A stretch of DNA of 5,465 nt, taken from positions 1-5,465 of the forward strand of contig SKJM01000702.1 of NCBI GenBank assembly GCA_007122045.1, in the 5' to 3' direction. Made by a program: the position numbers and the translations under genes. Under the pieces are notes generated by a model. It was not told the DNA's origin and made no database searches. It saw only the letters and a program-made list of their open reading frames with translations. The number at the start of each line of letters is the position of its first letter. Position 1 is the first letter of the stretch. The DNA is from Planctomycetales bacterium (GTDB taxonomy: Bacteria > Planctomycetota > Planctomycetia > Pirellulales > Thermoguttaceae). This document shows positions 5,143-5,465 of the stretch, piece by piece.

Positions 5143-5465
5143 ATGGAACCCACCGTTTGTCCTTCCACGCCCCAAGGCGGCGCGCCCGGCGAGCGGCGCG
5201 GCTTTATCGCCAAGGTGGCCGCAGCGGTTCTCGGAGGCATTTCGCTCGTGGTACCGGCGCTCACCGCGCTGGTGGCCTACCTGAATCCCATCCGGCAGAA
5301 GAGCCAGGGGGGCGAATTCTTCCGCCTGACAACACTGGCCACCCTGCCCGAAGACGGTACGCCGCGCAGGTTTCCCGTGATTACCGACCGGGTGGATGCG
5401 TGGAACCGCTACCCGCGCGAGCCCATCGGCGCGGTGTGGCTGCGGCGCACCGGCGATCCGAAGGA
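5143..5465 (+). CDS. Rieske iron-sulfur subunit of a quinol-cytochrome c reductase, N-terminal part only
   Basis: The first 107 codons are present and the gene continues past the right edge. A twin-arginine motif ERRGFIAK (17-24) followed by a hydrophobic helix (about 25-47) is the usual uncleaved Tat anchor of Rieske proteins. After it, FFRLTTLATLPEDG and FPVITDRVDAWNRYP...EPIGAVWLRR resemble the start of the Rieske domain in planctomycete cytochrome bc complexes. The cluster-binding CxH...CxxH motifs should follow in the missing part, so the assignment is not confirmed here. Family role: anchors a 2Fe-2S domain outside the membrane that moves electrons from quinol to a cytochrome c-type acceptor. 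The start is supported by AGGGA (5129-5133) nine bases upstream and by the position of the Tat motif. It probably opens a separate bc-complex operon unrelated to arsG. Confidence 0.75.
   Translation, partial: MEPTVCPSTPQGGAPGERRGFIAKVAAAVLGGISLVVPALTALVAYLNPIRQKSQGGEFFRLTTLATLPEDGTPRRFPVITDRVDAWNRYPREPIGAVWLRRTGDPK

Noticed and set aside
1..5465. tRNA or rRNA genes, CRISPR arrays, insertion sequences or phage attachment sites
   Set aside because: No conserved RNA segments, no regularly spaced repeats, no transposase-like protein and no terminal inverted repeats were seen.

Overview
This is a GC-rich window with long G/C-ending coding regions, a COG0701-type permease, an exported thiol/flavin redox cluster, and the first third of a Rieske protein. 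The Rieske N-terminus, with its FFRL...LPEDGTPRRFPVI..R.DAWNRYP.EPIGAVWLRR run, resembles those of Planctomycetota (Pirellulales-like). I infer a planctomycete from that recollection of the family and from the overall composition; no rRNA or other marker gene is present.

Layout. Bases 1-127 hold no gene I can support. A 484-residue membrane permease of the COG0701 family (which includes ArsP and the SO_0444-type metal exporters) runs on the minus strand, 128-1582. A 599-base divergent control region follows (1583-2181). It carries a good minus-strand promoter, two good plus-strand promoters, and a recurring TTTGG/CCAAA element placed on or beside them. On the plus strand come four closely spaced genes: a Tat-exported flavodoxin/FMN-reductase-like protein (2182-2889), a membrane-anchored thioredoxin-fold ArsF-family protein (2967-3701), a thioredoxin-like lipoprotein (3707-4240), and a CcdA-like ArsG-family membrane protein (4251-4940). 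After a 202-base gap with two small inverted repeats, a Rieske iron-sulfur subunit begins at 5143 and runs off the right edge.

How the genes may work together. ArsF and ArsG are names from a system reported to reduce nitro-aromatic arsenicals and export the amino products, and ArsP-type permeases export organoarsenicals, so an organoarsenical or metalloid function for the divergent cluster is reasonable. The sequence shows something more general. Every protein of the plus-strand cluster is exported or membrane-embedded, and three of the four carry paired cysteines (CVTC in ArsF, CIPC in the lipoprotein, and two CcdA-like intramembrane cysteines in ArsG). That pattern fits an extracytoplasmic thiol electron relay from the cytoplasm through ArsG to the lipoprotein and ArsF, with an exported flavoprotein as possible terminal reductase. 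The substrate cannot be read from sequence. No ArsR or other regulator gene is present, so the repeated operator-like element probably answers to a regulator encoded elsewhere.
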